Assembly: GCF_000017565.1 (NCBI RefSeq)
Contig: NC_009719.1
Span: 992,001-1,056,000 of the forward strand
From: Parvibaculum lavamentivorans DS-1
GTDB taxonomy: Bacteria; Pseudomonadota; Alphaproteobacteria; Parvibaculales; Parvibaculaceae
Direction of reading: 5' to 3'
DNA: 64,000 bases
Under the pieces are notes generated by a model, which saw only the letters and a list, made by a program, of their open reading frames with translations, did no database searches and had not been told where the DNA came from. The position numbers and the translations under genes are program-made. This document shows positions 1 through 8,114 of the stretch, one piece after another. The number at the start of each line of letters is the position of its first letter. The stretch's first letter is position 1.

Positions 1-692
1 GATACAAGGTCAACGGCACCAAACTGTGGACCTCCGGCGCGCATACCGCGCACTACATGATCGGCCTCTTTCGTACCAATCTCGACCCGCAGAACAAGCA
101 TGCCGGACTGACGCAGTTTCTGGTCGACCTCAAAAATACCGACGGCATCACGATCCGGCCGATCAAGGACCTGGCGGGCAACGCGCATTTCAACGAGGTC
201 GTTTTTCAGGACGCCTTCGTTCCAGACGACATGATGGTTGGCACGGAAGGCGGCGGCTGGGGCCAGGTGACGGCGGAACTCGCCTTCGAGCGGTCGGGCC
301 CGGAACGCTATCTGTCGAGCTTCATTCTCATGGTCGAAATGATCCGCGAACTTGAGAAGCGCGGCGGCGAAACAGGCGCACGAGAAATCGGCCGTCTCGT
401 CGCACATCTCGTGACACTCCGTCAGATGTCTCTCTCGGTCGCAGGCATGCTGGAGAAGGGCGAGAACCCGGCGCTTGAGGCTTCGGTCGTGAAGGATCTT
501 GGCGCGATCTTCGAACAGGACATGCCGGTACGTGCACATGAACTTCTGGGCGTGGCGCCGACGATTGGCGAGGGGAGCGACTATGAGGAGGTGCTCGGCT
601 ATCTGACCCAGACCGTACCGTCCTTCTCGCTGCGCGGCGGCACACGCGAAATCCTGCGCGGCATTATCGCCCGCGGGCTTGGACTTCGCTGA
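1..692 (+). CDS. Acyl-CoA dehydrogenase, C-terminal part (truncated by window edge)
   Basis: The reading frame is open from base 3 and the start lies upstream of the window; about 229 residues are visible. They begin in the middle beta-domain (VNGTKLWTSGAH, where a family member packs against FAD and substrate) and run through the C-terminal helical domain to RGGTREILRGIIARGLGLR. The usual EGT motif carrying the catalytic Glu of medium-chain enzymes reads GGT here, as in the subunits of heteromeric sterol/bile-acid-type dehydrogenases (family knowledge). The next gene starts 10 bp downstream and encodes a shorter homologue, so the two probably form one complex (inference). It resembles the gene at 52356-53585. 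Confidence 0.9.
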   Translation, partial: YKVNGTKLWTSGAHTAHYMIGLFRTNLDPQNKHAGLTQFLVDLKNTDGITIRPIKDLAGNAHFNEVVFQDAFVPDDMMVGTEGGGWGQVTAELAFERSGPERYLSSFILMVEMIRELEKRGGETGAREIGRLVAHLVTLRQMSLSVAGMLEKGENPALEASVVKDLGAIFEQDMPVRAHELLGVAPTIGEGSDYEEVLGYLTQTVPSFSLRGGTREILRGIIARGLGLR

Positions 693-702
693 GGAGAATG
701 AG

Positions 703-1722
703 ATGAACGAATTGCAGACGATCCTCTCCGACAGCGTGAACGGGCTTCTCTCGGAGCGCGTGACGAAGGACCTTGTTCAGAAGGCGGAGGAGGGCGAGTG
801 GCCCGATGCGCTGTGGAATGAAATCGAAACGAACGGGCTGACGCGAGTCCTCGTGCCGGAAGCGCAAGGTGGCGCGGGTGCTACCTGGGCGGACGCGGCC
901 ATCGTGCTGAAGGCGGCAGGTGAACATGTTGCGCCCGTGCCGCTCGCCGAAGCGGTTCTCGCGAACTGGCTGCTGGCCGAGGCGGGCATCGGCATTCCCG
1001 ATGGTGTGGTGACGTTGCTCGATGGCGATTTCAAACTGCAGGGTGGCACGCTTTCCGGCAGGGCGGAGGGCGTCCCGTGGGGACGTAGTGCGAGCTACGG
1101 CGTGGCTGTGCTGGGCGATGCGGTTGCACTCGTTCCGTTGGCGGGGGCGGCGATAGAGCCGGGCATCAATGTTGCGCGCGAACCGCGCGACCGCGTGACG
1201 CTGGAGGCTGCCGCCGCTGTAGCCAAGCCGGCGGAGCTGCCGCGCGATGCGCTGATGCTTTATGGGGCGCTGATAAGGTCCTGCCAGATGGCGGGCGCGC
1301 TCGGCTATCTCTCCTCGCAGTCGGTCGCCTATGCCAACGAACGCACGCAGTTTGGAAAGCCCATCGGCAAGTTCCAGGCGATCCAGCAGCAACTCGCGGT
1401 TTTGTCGACACAGGCCGCCGCCTCAGGCATCGCCGCGGATTATGCATGCGCGCAACTGGACAAGCGCGGGAGCGAGGCAGCCTTCGAAATCGCGGTGGCG
1501 AAAATTCGCACTGACGATGCATCGAGCATCGCGACCTCGATTGCTCATCAGGTGCATGGGGCTATCGGCTTTACATATGAACACGGGCTTCATTTCGCGA
1601 CACGGCGGCTCTGGTCGTGGCGGGCGGAATTCGGCGCGGGCGCGGAATGGGCCGAGCGGCTTGGCCGCGAGACTATTTCGCGCGGTGCCGACGCATTATG
1701 GCCTTACACAACTGCCAGATAA
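703..1722 (+). CDS. Acyl-CoA dehydrogenase, short subunit type
   Basis: A 339-residue acyl-CoA dehydrogenase. The start is the ATG at 703 behind GAGGAG at 691-696; an in-frame TTG at 679 would overlap the previous gene and has no better ribosome site. The recognisable parts are the helical C-terminal domain with RTQFGKPIGKFQAIQQ and a VHGAIGFTYEHGLHF stretch. It ends soon after that without the terminal loop that carries the catalytic Glu in homotetrameric enzymes. This suggests a partner subunit to the upstream dehydrogenase (inference). The substrate is unknown; bulky or branched acyl-CoAs are typical of such pairs. Confidence 0.87.
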   Translation: MNELQTILSDSVNGLLSERVTKDLVQKAEEGEWPDALWNEIETNGLTRVLVPEAQGGAGATWADAAIVLKAAGEHVAPVPLAEAVLANWLLAEAGIGIPDGVVTLLDGDFKLQGGTLSGRAEGVPWGRSASYGVAVLGDAVALVPLAGAAIEPGINVAREPRDRVTLEAAAAVAKPAELPRDALMLYGALIRSCQMAGALGYLSSQSVAYANERTQFGKPIGKFQAIQQQLAVLSTQAAASGIAADYACAQLDKRGSEAAFEIAVAKIRTDDASSIATSIAHQVHGAIGFTYEHGLHFATRRLWSWRAEFGAGAEWAERLGRETISRGADALWPYTTAR

Positions 1723-1746
1723 TTCAACTTAGAGAAAGAGACGAAG

Positions 1747-2418
1747 ATGAAAGTTTCGGAAGCTTTGAAGAGCCGTATCACCTGCCGGGCCTTTCTAGAC
1801 ACGCCGGTGCCGGAAGAGACGGTCCGGAAAATTCTCGAAGAGGCGAAGTATGCACCGTCGGGCGGCAATCTGCAGCCATGGCATGCCTATGTCGTCGGCG
1901 GGGAGAGGCTGAAGGAGTTTCTCGCCATCATTGCCGAGAAGCAGCAGACGGCACCGTTCGGCGAGGGCACCGAGTACGACATCTATCCCAAGGGCCTGAA
2001 GGAACCTTACAAGGGACGCCGGTTCAAATGCGGCGAGGACATGTATGCGACGATCAACGTCACGCGTGAGGACAAGACGGGGCGGCTCCAGCAGTTCGCC
2101 CGTAATTTCCGCTTCTTCGATGCGCCCGTCGGAATATTTTTCGCAATCGACCGGCAGATGGGGCTCGGCCAGTGGTCCGACCTCGGAATGTTCATCCAAT
2201 CGGTGATGCTTGCAGCGCGCGAGCATGGCCTGCACACATGTCCCCAGGAAGCCTGGGCCATCTGGCACAAGACTGTCTCGGAGTTTGTCGGCATCCCGGA
2301 AGAGCTTATGCTCTTCTGTGGACTGGGACTGGGCTATATGGATGAGAGCGCTGCCATTAATCAATTGCGGACGGACCGTGCTCCCCTGGAGGAGTTCGCG
2401 ACATTCAGCGGGTTTTGA
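1747..2418 (+). CDS. Nitroreductase-family FMN oxidoreductase
   Basis: A 223-residue protein of the FMN-dependent nitroreductase fold. The N-terminus has the family pattern (SRITCRAFLDTPVPEETV, then AKYAPSGGNLQPWH) that binds the FMN phosphate and isoalloxazine. The C-terminal part (EELMLFCGLGLGYMD) is the usual closing strand-helix segment. It starts 24 bp after the dehydrogenase pair on the same strand with a GA-rich ribosome site (AGAGAAAGAGA), so it may be co-transcribed with them. Members reduce nitroaromatics, quinones or enoates; the substrate cannot be told from sequence. Confidence 0.88.
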   Translation: MKVSEALKSRITCRAFLDTPVPEETVRKILEEAKYAPSGGNLQPWHAYVVGGERLKEFLAIIAEKQQTAPFGEGTEYDIYPKGLKEPYKGRRFKCGEDMYATINVTREDKTGRLQQFARNFRFFDAPVGIFFAIDRQMGLGQWSDLGMFIQSVMLAAREHGLHTCPQEAWAIWHKTVSEFVGIPEELMLFCGLGLGYMDESAAINQLRTDRAPLEEFATFSGF

Positions 2419-2490
2419 GCGGGCCGGCGGACGGGGGACGGCAAACTCCGTTCATCCGGGGTTCAGCGTCGATGACTTAGGAAAGAAGCC

Positions 2491-2844
2491 ATGACGCAGA
2501 AACGCACATGGATCGCCCTGACGATTGCCGCCGCCGCCCTGTTCTTTATCGGGCAATCGCCGGGGCATGCGGCTACACTCGTTCCAGCACCGGGGACAAA
2601 TGAGTTGCTGCAGGAAGCCCAATGGCATCGCTCCGAGCAGGACAGCGCCCGCGATGCCGTCCGCTCGGGACAGGTGATCTCACCCGGCCAGGCGAAACAG
2701 GCGGCGCTGTCGCGCTATCCCGGCCGGTTTCTCGATATGAGTTTTGGCGGCAATGCCTACTACGTGAAGATCATGACGGCAGATAGCCGGGTGGTCGTTG
2801 TGACGGTGGATGCGGCATCCGGCCGCGTCACGGGTGCGAGATAG
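2491..2844 (+). CDS. PepSY-domain secreted protein
   Basis: A 117-residue protein with an N-terminal signal sequence (hydrophobic residues about 8-22, likely cleavage near GHAA). Residues about 62-117 form a single PepSY domain (ISPGQAKQAALSRYPGRFLD, then YYVKIMTADSRVVVVTVDAASGRV). PepSY proteins act in the periplasm as protease inhibitors or signal modulators. It lies 30 bp upstream of a response regulator and kinase, an arrangement common for PepSY proteins that feed a two-component system (inference). RBS GGAAAGAAG precedes the ATG. Confidence 0.82.
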   Translation: MTQKRTWIALTIAAAALFFIGQSPGHAATLVPAPGTNELLQEAQWHRSEQDSARDAVRSGQVISPGQAKQAALSRYPGRFLDMSFGGNAYYVKIMTADSRVVVVTVDAASGRVTGAR

Positions 2845-2874
2845 AAGAGGCGTTCGAAAGGGACGGAGAGGGGT

Positions 2875-3546
2875 ATGCGGCTCTTGGTTGTCGAAGACGA
2901 TCCCGATCTCAATCGGCAGCTTGTCAGCGCGCTTGAGGACGCCGGATATGTGGTGGACAGCGCGAAGGACGGCGAGGAGGGGCATTATCTCGGTGATACA
3001 GAGCCCTATGACGCTGTCGTTCTCGACCTCGGCCTGCCGGAAATGGACGGCGTAACGGTGCTGGAAAAATGGCGCCGCGACGGGCGCGTCATGCCTGTGC
3101 TGATCCTCACAGCACGCGACCGCTGGAGCGACAAGGTTGCCGGGTTCGACGCGGGCGCGGACGATTACGTAGCGAAGCCGTTTTTCATGGAGGAAGTTCT
3201 GGCGCGCCTGCGGGCCTTGCTCAGACGCGCTACGGGACATGCCTCCAGCGAACTGGAATGCGGCCCCGTTCGGGTCGATACACGCAGCTCCCGCGTCACT
3301 GTGAACGGCCGCGCGATAAAGCTCACCTCCCTCGAATACCGGCTTCTTTCCTACATGATGCACCATCAGGGCCGGGTGATTTCGCGAACGGAACTCGTTG
3401 AACATCTCTACGACCAGGATTTCGATCGCGATTCCAATACAATCGAGGTCTTTGTCGGACGGCTCCGCCGTAAGCTCGGCAAGGACGTGATCGAAACCGT
3501 ACGCGGTCTGGGCTACCGGCTGGCGGCACCTGAAGATGCGGTCTGA
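2875..3546 (+). CDS. OmpR/PhoP-family response regulator
   Basis: A 223-residue response regulator. The receiver domain (residues 1-115) has the acidic pocket (VEDDPD), the phospho-acceptor Asp in VVLDLGLPEMDG at about residue 51 and the conserved Lys in DDYVAKPF. A C-terminal OmpR-type winged helix follows (about 125-220, with LTSLEYRLLSYMMHH and RGLGYRL). The gene ends 11 nt inside the kinase gene, so the two are translationally coupled. Domain layout matches PhoP; its targets are unknown. Confidence 0.93.
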   Translation: MRLLVVEDDPDLNRQLVSALEDAGYVVDSAKDGEEGHYLGDTEPYDAVVLDLGLPEMDGVTVLEKWRRDGRVMPVLILTARDRWSDKVAGFDAGADDYVAKPFFMEEVLARLRALLRRATGHASSELECGPVRVDTRSSRVTVNGRAIKLTSLEYRLLSYMMHHQGRVISRTELVEHLYDQDFDRDSNTIEVFVGRLRRKLGKDVIETVRGLGYRLAAPEDAV

Positions 3547-4915
3547 CAGCCTCGCATTCCGGCTGATCGCCGGCGCCGCGCTCTGGAGCGCCATCGCGCT
3601 TCTGACCGGCGGCCTTGTCCTTTCCACGATCTTCCGCAATTCGGTGGAAAACAGCTTCGACGCGCGCCTCAATGTGCTTCTGCACAGCCTCATTGCCACG
3701 ACAGAAATAGGTGAAGACGGCAACATCGACCGTTCGCGCGCATTGTCCGAGACACGGTTCGACCTCGCTTATTCCGGTTGGTATTGGCAGATCTGGCCCG
3801 TGGCCGCGCGGCCGGCGCTGCGCTCCCGTTCGCTGTTCGATCAATCGCTTGATCTCACGCCCGCCGAACGGACGGAGCGCAACCGGATTGGTCTCAAGAT
3901 TTTCGACACGATCGGTCCCGAGAACCAGCCTCTGCGCGTCGTTGAGCGGCGCGTGACGCTGCCGGGCTATGACGTGCCGGTATCATTTGCGGTAGCGGGG
4001 GACCGCGCCGAAATGGACGTCGAAATTCAAGGATTCAACACCTGGCTTTTCGTGGCCATGGCGGCGATGGGCGCCGGTCTTCTCGTCGCGCTGCTAATCC
4101 AGGTGCGCTTCGGCCTGCGCCCGCTCGAACGGGTACGCCACTCACTCGCGCAGATCCGGTCGGGCCGCGCGACGAAACTCGAGGGAGAATTCCCGCTCGA
4201 AATCGAACCGCTCGCGGCGGAACTCAACGGCCTTCTTGAAGGCAATCGCGAAGTACTGGAGCGGGCACGCACCCATGTGGGCAATCTGGCCCACGCGTTG
4301 AAAACGCCCCTGAGCGTTCTGACGAATGAAGCGAGAAGCCGCGACGATCCCTTCGGCGAAACCGTCAGCCGCATGGCTTTGCAAATGCGCGAGCAGATCG
4401 ATCATCATCTTGCGCGCGCGCGCATGGCGGCATCAGCCAACGTGCTTGGCGCCCATACACCGGTTGCCCCGGTATTGACGCGGATCGTTCGCGCGCTGGA
4501 GCGCATCTATGCCGAAAGAGACATTTCTATCGAGATCGATTGTCCCGAGGACGCAGGCTTTCGTGGCGAGGCGCAGGACCTGGAGGAAGTTGCGGGCAAC
4601 CTGCTCGACAATGCCTGCAAATGGGCGAACACCAAGGTCCGGCTGACGGTCGTCAGCGACGGCACCACGCGCAAAGGACGGCCTCTGCTTCTGCTGCGGG
4701 TGGAAGATGACGGCCCGGGCCTGCCGGAGGACGCGCGCATGATGGCGCTCAAACGCGGTACCCGGCTCGATGAAACGAAACCCGGCTCCGGTCTCGGGCT
4801 CTCCATTGTCACCGAGATCGCCGACCTCTACGGCGGCGAATTGAGGCTTGAAACCTCGCCCCTAGGCGGCCTGAAGGCGGATCTATATTTGCCGGCGTCG
4901 GCCGCCCGAACGTGA
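3536..4915 (+). CDS. PhoQ-like sensor histidine kinase
   Basis: A 459-residue membrane kinase. There are TM segments near residues 10-32 and 165-190 bracketing a periplasmic sensor region of about 130 residues, followed by HAMP, a dimerisation domain with the phospho-His in VGNLAHALKTPLSVLTNEARS, and an HATPase_c domain (NLLDNACKWA, VEDDGPGLPED, GSGLGLSIV). The LAHALKTPL H-box is the PhoQ-type variant. It overlaps the response regulator by 11 nt, so they are a cognate pair. The upstream PepSY protein may act in the same signalling path (inference). Confidence 0.92.
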   Translation: MRSDSLAFRLIAGAALWSAIALLTGGLVLSTIFRNSVENSFDARLNVLLHSLIATTEIGEDGNIDRSRALSETRFDLAYSGWYWQIWPVAARPALRSRSLFDQSLDLTPAERTERNRIGLKIFDTIGPENQPLRVVERRVTLPGYDVPVSFAVAGDRAEMDVEIQGFNTWLFVAMAAMGAGLLVALLIQVRFGLRPLERVRHSLAQIRSGRATKLEGEFPLEIEPLAAELNGLLEGNREVLERARTHVGNLAHALKTPLSVLTNEARSRDDPFGETVSRMALQMREQIDHHLARARMAASANVLGAHTPVAPVLTRIVRALERIYAERDISIEIDCPEDAGFRGEAQDLEEVAGNLLDNACKWANTKVRLTVVSDGTTRKGRPLLLLRVEDDGPGLPEDARMMALKRGTRLDETKPGSGLGLSIVTEIADLYGGELRLETSPLGGLKADLYLPASAART

Positions 4916-5009
4916 ACGCTGGATGAACGGCCCATTCAGAGCTCGCTCAACGACCGCCCCTTATCTTCGTGACCATCGGTTCAACCAAACAGGATTTGGG
5001 GTACGTGTC

Positions 5010-5507
5010 ATGAAGATCAAAAGCACTCTGATTGTAGGCGCTCTTGCGATCGCCCTGGCGGGTTGCCAGACCGGCAGTCCCTATGGATATGGCGGCGGCG
5101 CAGGCTTCGGCGGTGGTCCGAAGCAGAATGTCGGAACGCTGGCCGGTGCCGTCGCGGGCGGTCTCGCCGGGTCTCAGATTGGCGGCGGCTCTGGCCGTCT
5201 ATGGGCGACCGGCGCTGGCGTTCTCGTCGGTGCGCTGGTCGGCAACAATATCGGCCGCAGCCTCGACCGCGCCGACCAGGCCTATCTCCAGAACGCGTCG
5301 TACGGCGCCTTCCAGACCGGCCAGACGACGCAGTGGCGCAATCCGGATAGCGGCAACTACGGCTATGTTGAACCCGGACGCTCTTATCAGACCGCCGGAG
5401 CTTATTGCCGCGAATACTCTCAGACCGTTTATGTCGGCGGCCGTCCTGAAAGCGCCTATGGCACCGCCTGCCGTCAGCCCGATGGAAGCTGGCAGATACG
5501 CAACTAA
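5010..5507 (+). CDS. Glycine-zipper surface lipoprotein (RT0821/Lpp0805-like)
   Basis: A 165-residue predicted outer-membrane lipoprotein. I start it at the ATG at 5010 because it opens a lipoprotein signal peptide (MKIKSTLIVGALAIALAGC, lipobox LAGC); an upstream in-frame start at 4923 would put the signal internally. Residues about 40-85 are a Gly-zipper 2TM segment (GTLAGAVAGGLAGSQIGGG, then GALVGNNIGRSLD). The C-terminal part (REYSQTVYVGGRPESAYGTACRQPDGSW) is the typical beta-rich tail of 17-kDa surface-antigen-like proteins. It probably has an envelope role, and it is followed by a likely terminator. Confidence 0.85.
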   Translation: MKIKSTLIVGALAIALAGCQTGSPYGYGGGAGFGGGPKQNVGTLAGAVAGGLAGSQIGGGSGRLWATGAGVLVGALVGNNIGRSLDRADQAYLQNASYGAFQTGQTTQWRNPDSGNYGYVEPGRSYQTAGAYCREYSQTVYVGGRPESAYGTACRQPDGSWQIRN

Positions 5508-5515
5508 ATGCGAAT

Positions 5516-5535
5516 GAACGGCTGTGAAGCCGTTC
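5516..5535 (+). repeat. Small hairpin after the glycine-zipper gene
   Basis: GAACGGCT and AGCCGTTC form a perfect 8-bp stem with a 4-nt loop, 8 nt after the stop codon of the lipoprotein gene. No T-run follows, so by itself it is more likely an mRNA 3-prime stabilising stem than a terminator. Confidence 0.5.
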
Positions 5536-5592
5536 GGCCTCACCCTGTGTCAACTCGTGCCCCGAGCAGCATTGGGTGAGGCCACTTGTTTT
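5536..5592 (+). terminator. Probable intrinsic terminator of the lipoprotein gene
   Basis: Perfect 10-bp arms GGCCTCACCC (5536-5545) and GGGTGAGGCC (5574-5583) enclose 28 nt that contain a further small stem (CTCG and CGAG). The sequence ACTTGTTTT follows, giving a weak U-tract. It lies 28 nt after the stop codon. Confidence 0.5.
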
Positions 5593-5600
5593 CGGACGTG

Positions 5601-5636
5601 AAAAGGCCGCCGCTCTCCGGAAGGAAAACGGCGGCC
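5601..5636 (-). terminator. Intrinsic terminator for the minus-strand small ORF
   Basis: Read on the minus strand, GGCCGCCG (5636-5629) pairs perfectly with CGGCGGCC (5612-5605) and is followed at once by TTTT (5604-5601). It lies about 120 nt downstream of the 36-residue ORF at 5759-5869, which suggests that this ORF belongs to a defined transcript. Confidence 0.6.
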
Positions 5637-5758
5637 AGTTCGAAACGGCAGCGACACGGTCTGCTTTATATTGTCTGCGGGACCGCCCCGTTTGCGTCCA
5701 TCTGTTCGCTCTCAGAGCCGCCGCGCCGGAAAAGCCGTCACGGCGGTTAAGGTAAGGC

Positions 5759-5869
5759 TCAGGCAGAAAGGTCTCTGGAAGTGTCCAACCTAAACTGCCT
5801 CGCCACACGACCCTCTGATGAGATCGAAACTTCGGCGATGGCAAACGGCGTCACAAGACCGTTAGACAT
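5759..5869 (-). CDS. Small ORF of 36 residues with perfect Shine-Dalgarno
   Basis: The ORF starts MSNGLVTPFAIAEV and ends DTSRDLSA. Upstream of its ATG is AAAGGAGGTGATCC (5885-5872), a full-length complement of the 16S rRNA 3-prime end, with 7 nt between GGAGG and ATG. A minus-strand terminator lies downstream (5601-5636). It has no signal peptide, no cysteine and no recognised domain. It sits about 230 bp downstream of the YihY-family gene on the same strand, so it may be transcribed from that gene or from its own promoter. An in-frame extension to 5971 exists but lacks a ribosome site. Function unknown. Confidence 0.55.
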   Translation of the reverse strand: MSNGLVTPFAIAEVSISSEGRVARQFRLDTSRDLSA

Positions 5870-6097
5870 CGGATCACCTCCTTTCAATTGTTTGAACCAA
5901 GGATCTCCAGCGTGAATCCCCCGAGCGCCGACGTCAAGAAAATGTATGCGCTGAACCCGCGCATACTGCATGCAGCGGTGCGGGTGTCTGCAATTCCGGG
6001 CTTTTTTGAAGCTCCGGCTTCGCCATGCATTTCGCTGAACAATGTTTTGTAGCTCCCATTTGCAGTGCTGGGCTCAACCGAAGGACGAATCAAACGG

Positions 6098-7477
6098 TTA
6101 ACGTATGAGAGTTGCGGACGATTTGGCGCCAGCATCGACCTCGGGCGCGGCTTCGTCCGCCGCCATCAGTGACGCAATTGTGACCGGGTCCACGAGCCTC
6201 GCCTGCTGCTCGTCCATTTTTTCGAACAGCGCTTCGACACGAGGTTCGTGAGCGAGAGTATCGTCTGTAACGCTGCGGCTGAACCGCTTCTTGCGGACGG
6301 CAGCGAGCACATCGGCGACACAGGTCTTGTCCGCCGGTCGTGTCGGGACGAATTTGCTCGGCGTGCCGGCCGCGAAGGTCAACAGCCCTGCCTCGCACAA
6401 GGCGCCGGAAATTTCCGCCATCGCCTCCATGGGCACATGCAGCCGCCGCGCGAGAGCTTCTTCGGTCCAGGGCGTTTGTCCCCGTTCAAAGGCGTCATGG
6501 ACGAGCAGCAAAGCCTGTACCGCCATTCGGTCGCACTGGCGCAGCGTAAGCAGGCTGACCCCGGCATAGGGCGATAGATAGGCGCGGTTCTGATAGTAGA
6601 AGGCGATCGAGCAGCCGCCGAGCAGAATGATCCAGGCGGCGTATAGCCAGATCATGAAGAAGACGAGGCTGGCGAACGCCGAATAGATTGCAACGTACTG
6701 GGCCGACTTCACCACGAAAGTTGCAAAGGTCCACCCGGCGGCACCCCAGGTCACGCCGGCGACGAGGCCGCCCACCAAAGCCGCATCCATCTGCACCCGC
6801 GTATTCGGGATCATCCGGTAGATGAAGGTGAAGGCGGCGATCACAATGGCGTAGGGAACCAGCCGGCTCGATTGCTCGATGATGTAGCTGATCAGCCAGT
6901 TGTCCGCGAGGCCGCCAATGGCGGAATTGGACAGGGCGCCCGCCATGATGCCGAACACGGTCAGCACCAGCAAAGGGCCGAGGACGCTCATGCTCACGAT
7001 CTCGGTGAACTGTCTTGCCAGGGAGCGGCTCGCTTCGACCCGCCAGATACTGTTGAACGCGGCTTCCACCTTGTTGATCAGCGAAACCACCGTATAGAGC
7101 AGGAATGCGAAGCCGACGGTGCCGAGAATGTTGACGTTTACCCGGTTCACGAACTCCATCATCTGCAGGGTAATCTGCGTTCCCTCATCGCCGAGCGGGG
7201 AAAGGAAGTCCGTAAGGACGGCTTCAACGTAACTGTCGAAGCCAAAGGCGCGAAATATGGCAAATGCGATGGCAAGTGCCGGCACCATGGCCAGAAGCGT
7301 TGTGTAGACAAGGCTCATCGCCCGAAGGCTCAACGCGCCGCTCAGGAGGTCCCGTATGACAGCCCAGCCGATGCGGGCAGCGACATAGAGGCCGCGTTGC
7401 CAAATCGGCAGATCGGCGAGGGGTTGATCCCAGACGAGAGCATGCGCGCGCTCAAGAAGCGAAGCCGAATTGAACAT
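6098..7477 (-). CDS. YihY/BrkB-family inner-membrane protein
   Basis: A 459-residue protein of the YihY/virulence-factor BrkB family (once misassigned as RNase BN). About six TM helices lie between residues 45 and 290, with the family stretch LRAMSLVYTTLLAMVPALA near residue 55. The last 150 residues are soluble. They contain a winged-helix-like segment (TEEALARRLHVPMEAMAEISGALCEAGLL) and a basic, charged tail; such C-terminal extensions occur in longer family members. Transport or envelope roles have been proposed for the family; none is proven here. Confidence 0.88.
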   Translation of the reverse strand: MFNSASLLERAHALVWDQPLADLPIWQRGLYVAARIGWAVIRDLLSGALSLRAMSLVYTTLLAMVPALAIAFAIFRAFGFDSYVEAVLTDFLSPLGDEGTQITLQMMEFVNRVNVNILGTVGFAFLLYTVVSLINKVEAAFNSIWRVEASRSLARQFTEIVSMSVLGPLLVLTVFGIMAGALSNSAIGGLADNWLISYIIEQSSRLVPYAIVIAAFTFIYRMIPNTRVQMDAALVGGLVAGVTWGAAGWTFATFVVKSAQYVAIYSAFASLVFFMIWLYAAWIILLGGCSIAFYYQNRAYLSPYAGVSLLTLRQCDRMAVQALLLVHDAFERGQTPWTEEALARRLHVPMEAMAEISGALCEAGLLTFAAGTPSKFVPTRPADKTCVADVLAAVRKKRFSRSVTDDTLAHEPRVEALFEKMDEQQARLVDPVTIASLMAADEAAPEVDAGAKSSATLIR

Positions 7478-7540
7478 GCTGCCATGCTAGCGGTGCTTTG
7501 CGGCTTCGGCCAGTGGGGAGGATTTCGGACAGCATGCAGC

Positions 7541-7570
7541 AAAAAGGCCCCCCACCGAAGTGGAGGGCCC
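7541..7570 (-). terminator. Intrinsic terminator after the cold-shock gene
   Basis: On the minus strand GGGCCCTCCAC-TTCG-GTGGGGGGCC forms a long GC stem with a UUCG tetraloop, followed by TTTTT. It lies about 45 nt downstream of the cold-shock stop codon. Confidence 0.85.
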
Positions 7571-7616
7571 TGATTTTCTTCAGGCGCGGTGGATGCCGCG
7601 CTGCTGCATGTAGCGT

Positions 7617-7823
7617 TTAGCCGAGAACCAGATTTTCGGCGGAGAAGCGACCATTTCGCCCCTCGACCAGTTCGTACTGGATCTGCTGGCCTTCTTGCAG
7701 GGATTTCTGGCCTGCGCGCTCGACGGCGGAAATGTGGACGAAGATGTCCTTGCCGCCATCCGCCGGCGCGATGAACCCATAACCTTTCGTGGCGTTAAAC
7801 CACTTCACGACTCCGCTAGCCAT
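7617..7823 (-). CDS. CspA-family cold-shock protein
   Basis: A 68-residue single cold-shock domain. RNP1 (KGYGFI) and RNP2 (DIFVHIS) motifs are intact, so it should bind single-stranded RNA and DNA as an RNA chaperone. I chose the internal ATG at 7823 because the protein then begins MASGVVKWFN, as the family does; a longer frame from 7898 would translate the leader. It has its own terminator and a structured 5-prime leader, so it is probably monocistronic. Confidence 0.95.
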   Translation of the reverse strand: MASGVVKWFNATKGYGFIAPADGGKDIFVHISAVERAGQKSLQEGQQIQYELVEGRNGRFSAENLVLG

Positions 7824-7857
7824 AGTGTCTTGAATGCCTCGCATAGAAGTAACGAAC

Positions 7858-7880
7858 GGATGCCGCCGGACGCGGCATCC
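7858..7880 (-). promoter_or_regulatory. Hairpin in the cold-shock mRNA leader
   Basis: GGATGCCG and CGGCATCC form a perfect 8-bp stem with a 7-nt loop, about 35 nt upstream of the cold-shock start codon. Cold-shock mRNAs commonly carry structured leaders that govern translation and stability with temperature. Here only the stem is seen; the role is inference. Confidence 0.4.
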
Positions 7881-8114
7881 GGTGAAAAACGCTACCATCG
7901 AATTTTCCGGCGGCCTACCGAAAATCTAAGGTCGGAAACCAGTGCCGTAGCCGGGTTTCAGCCGTTTTCTTCGGTTTTCCCGTGCCCGGAACTAATTTTT
8001 AAGCATGGCGCATTAGCTTGTCTTGCAAGGAAGCACACCGGCAGGGCCGGTGCGCGCGCGAGACGGCGTCCATGGGGGCGCGCCGTATGGACCCGGTTGT
8101 ACCGGTTGAGGCCG

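Noticed and set aside
2680-3726. 348-codon antisense frame over the PepSY/regulator region
   Set aside because: It covers two well-supported plus-strand genes and has no recognisable motif.
5870-5886. Sequence identical to the 3-prime end of 16S rRNA on the plus strand (GGATCACCTCCTTT)
   Set aside because: Considered as an rRNA fragment. The rest of 16S is absent, and on the minus strand the same bases make a perfect Shine-Dalgarno at ideal spacing before an ATG.
5884-6135. 83-codon minus-strand frame overlapping the end of the YihY-family gene
   Set aside because: It overlaps the 3-prime end of the YihY gene, has no ribosome site and no protein-like features.
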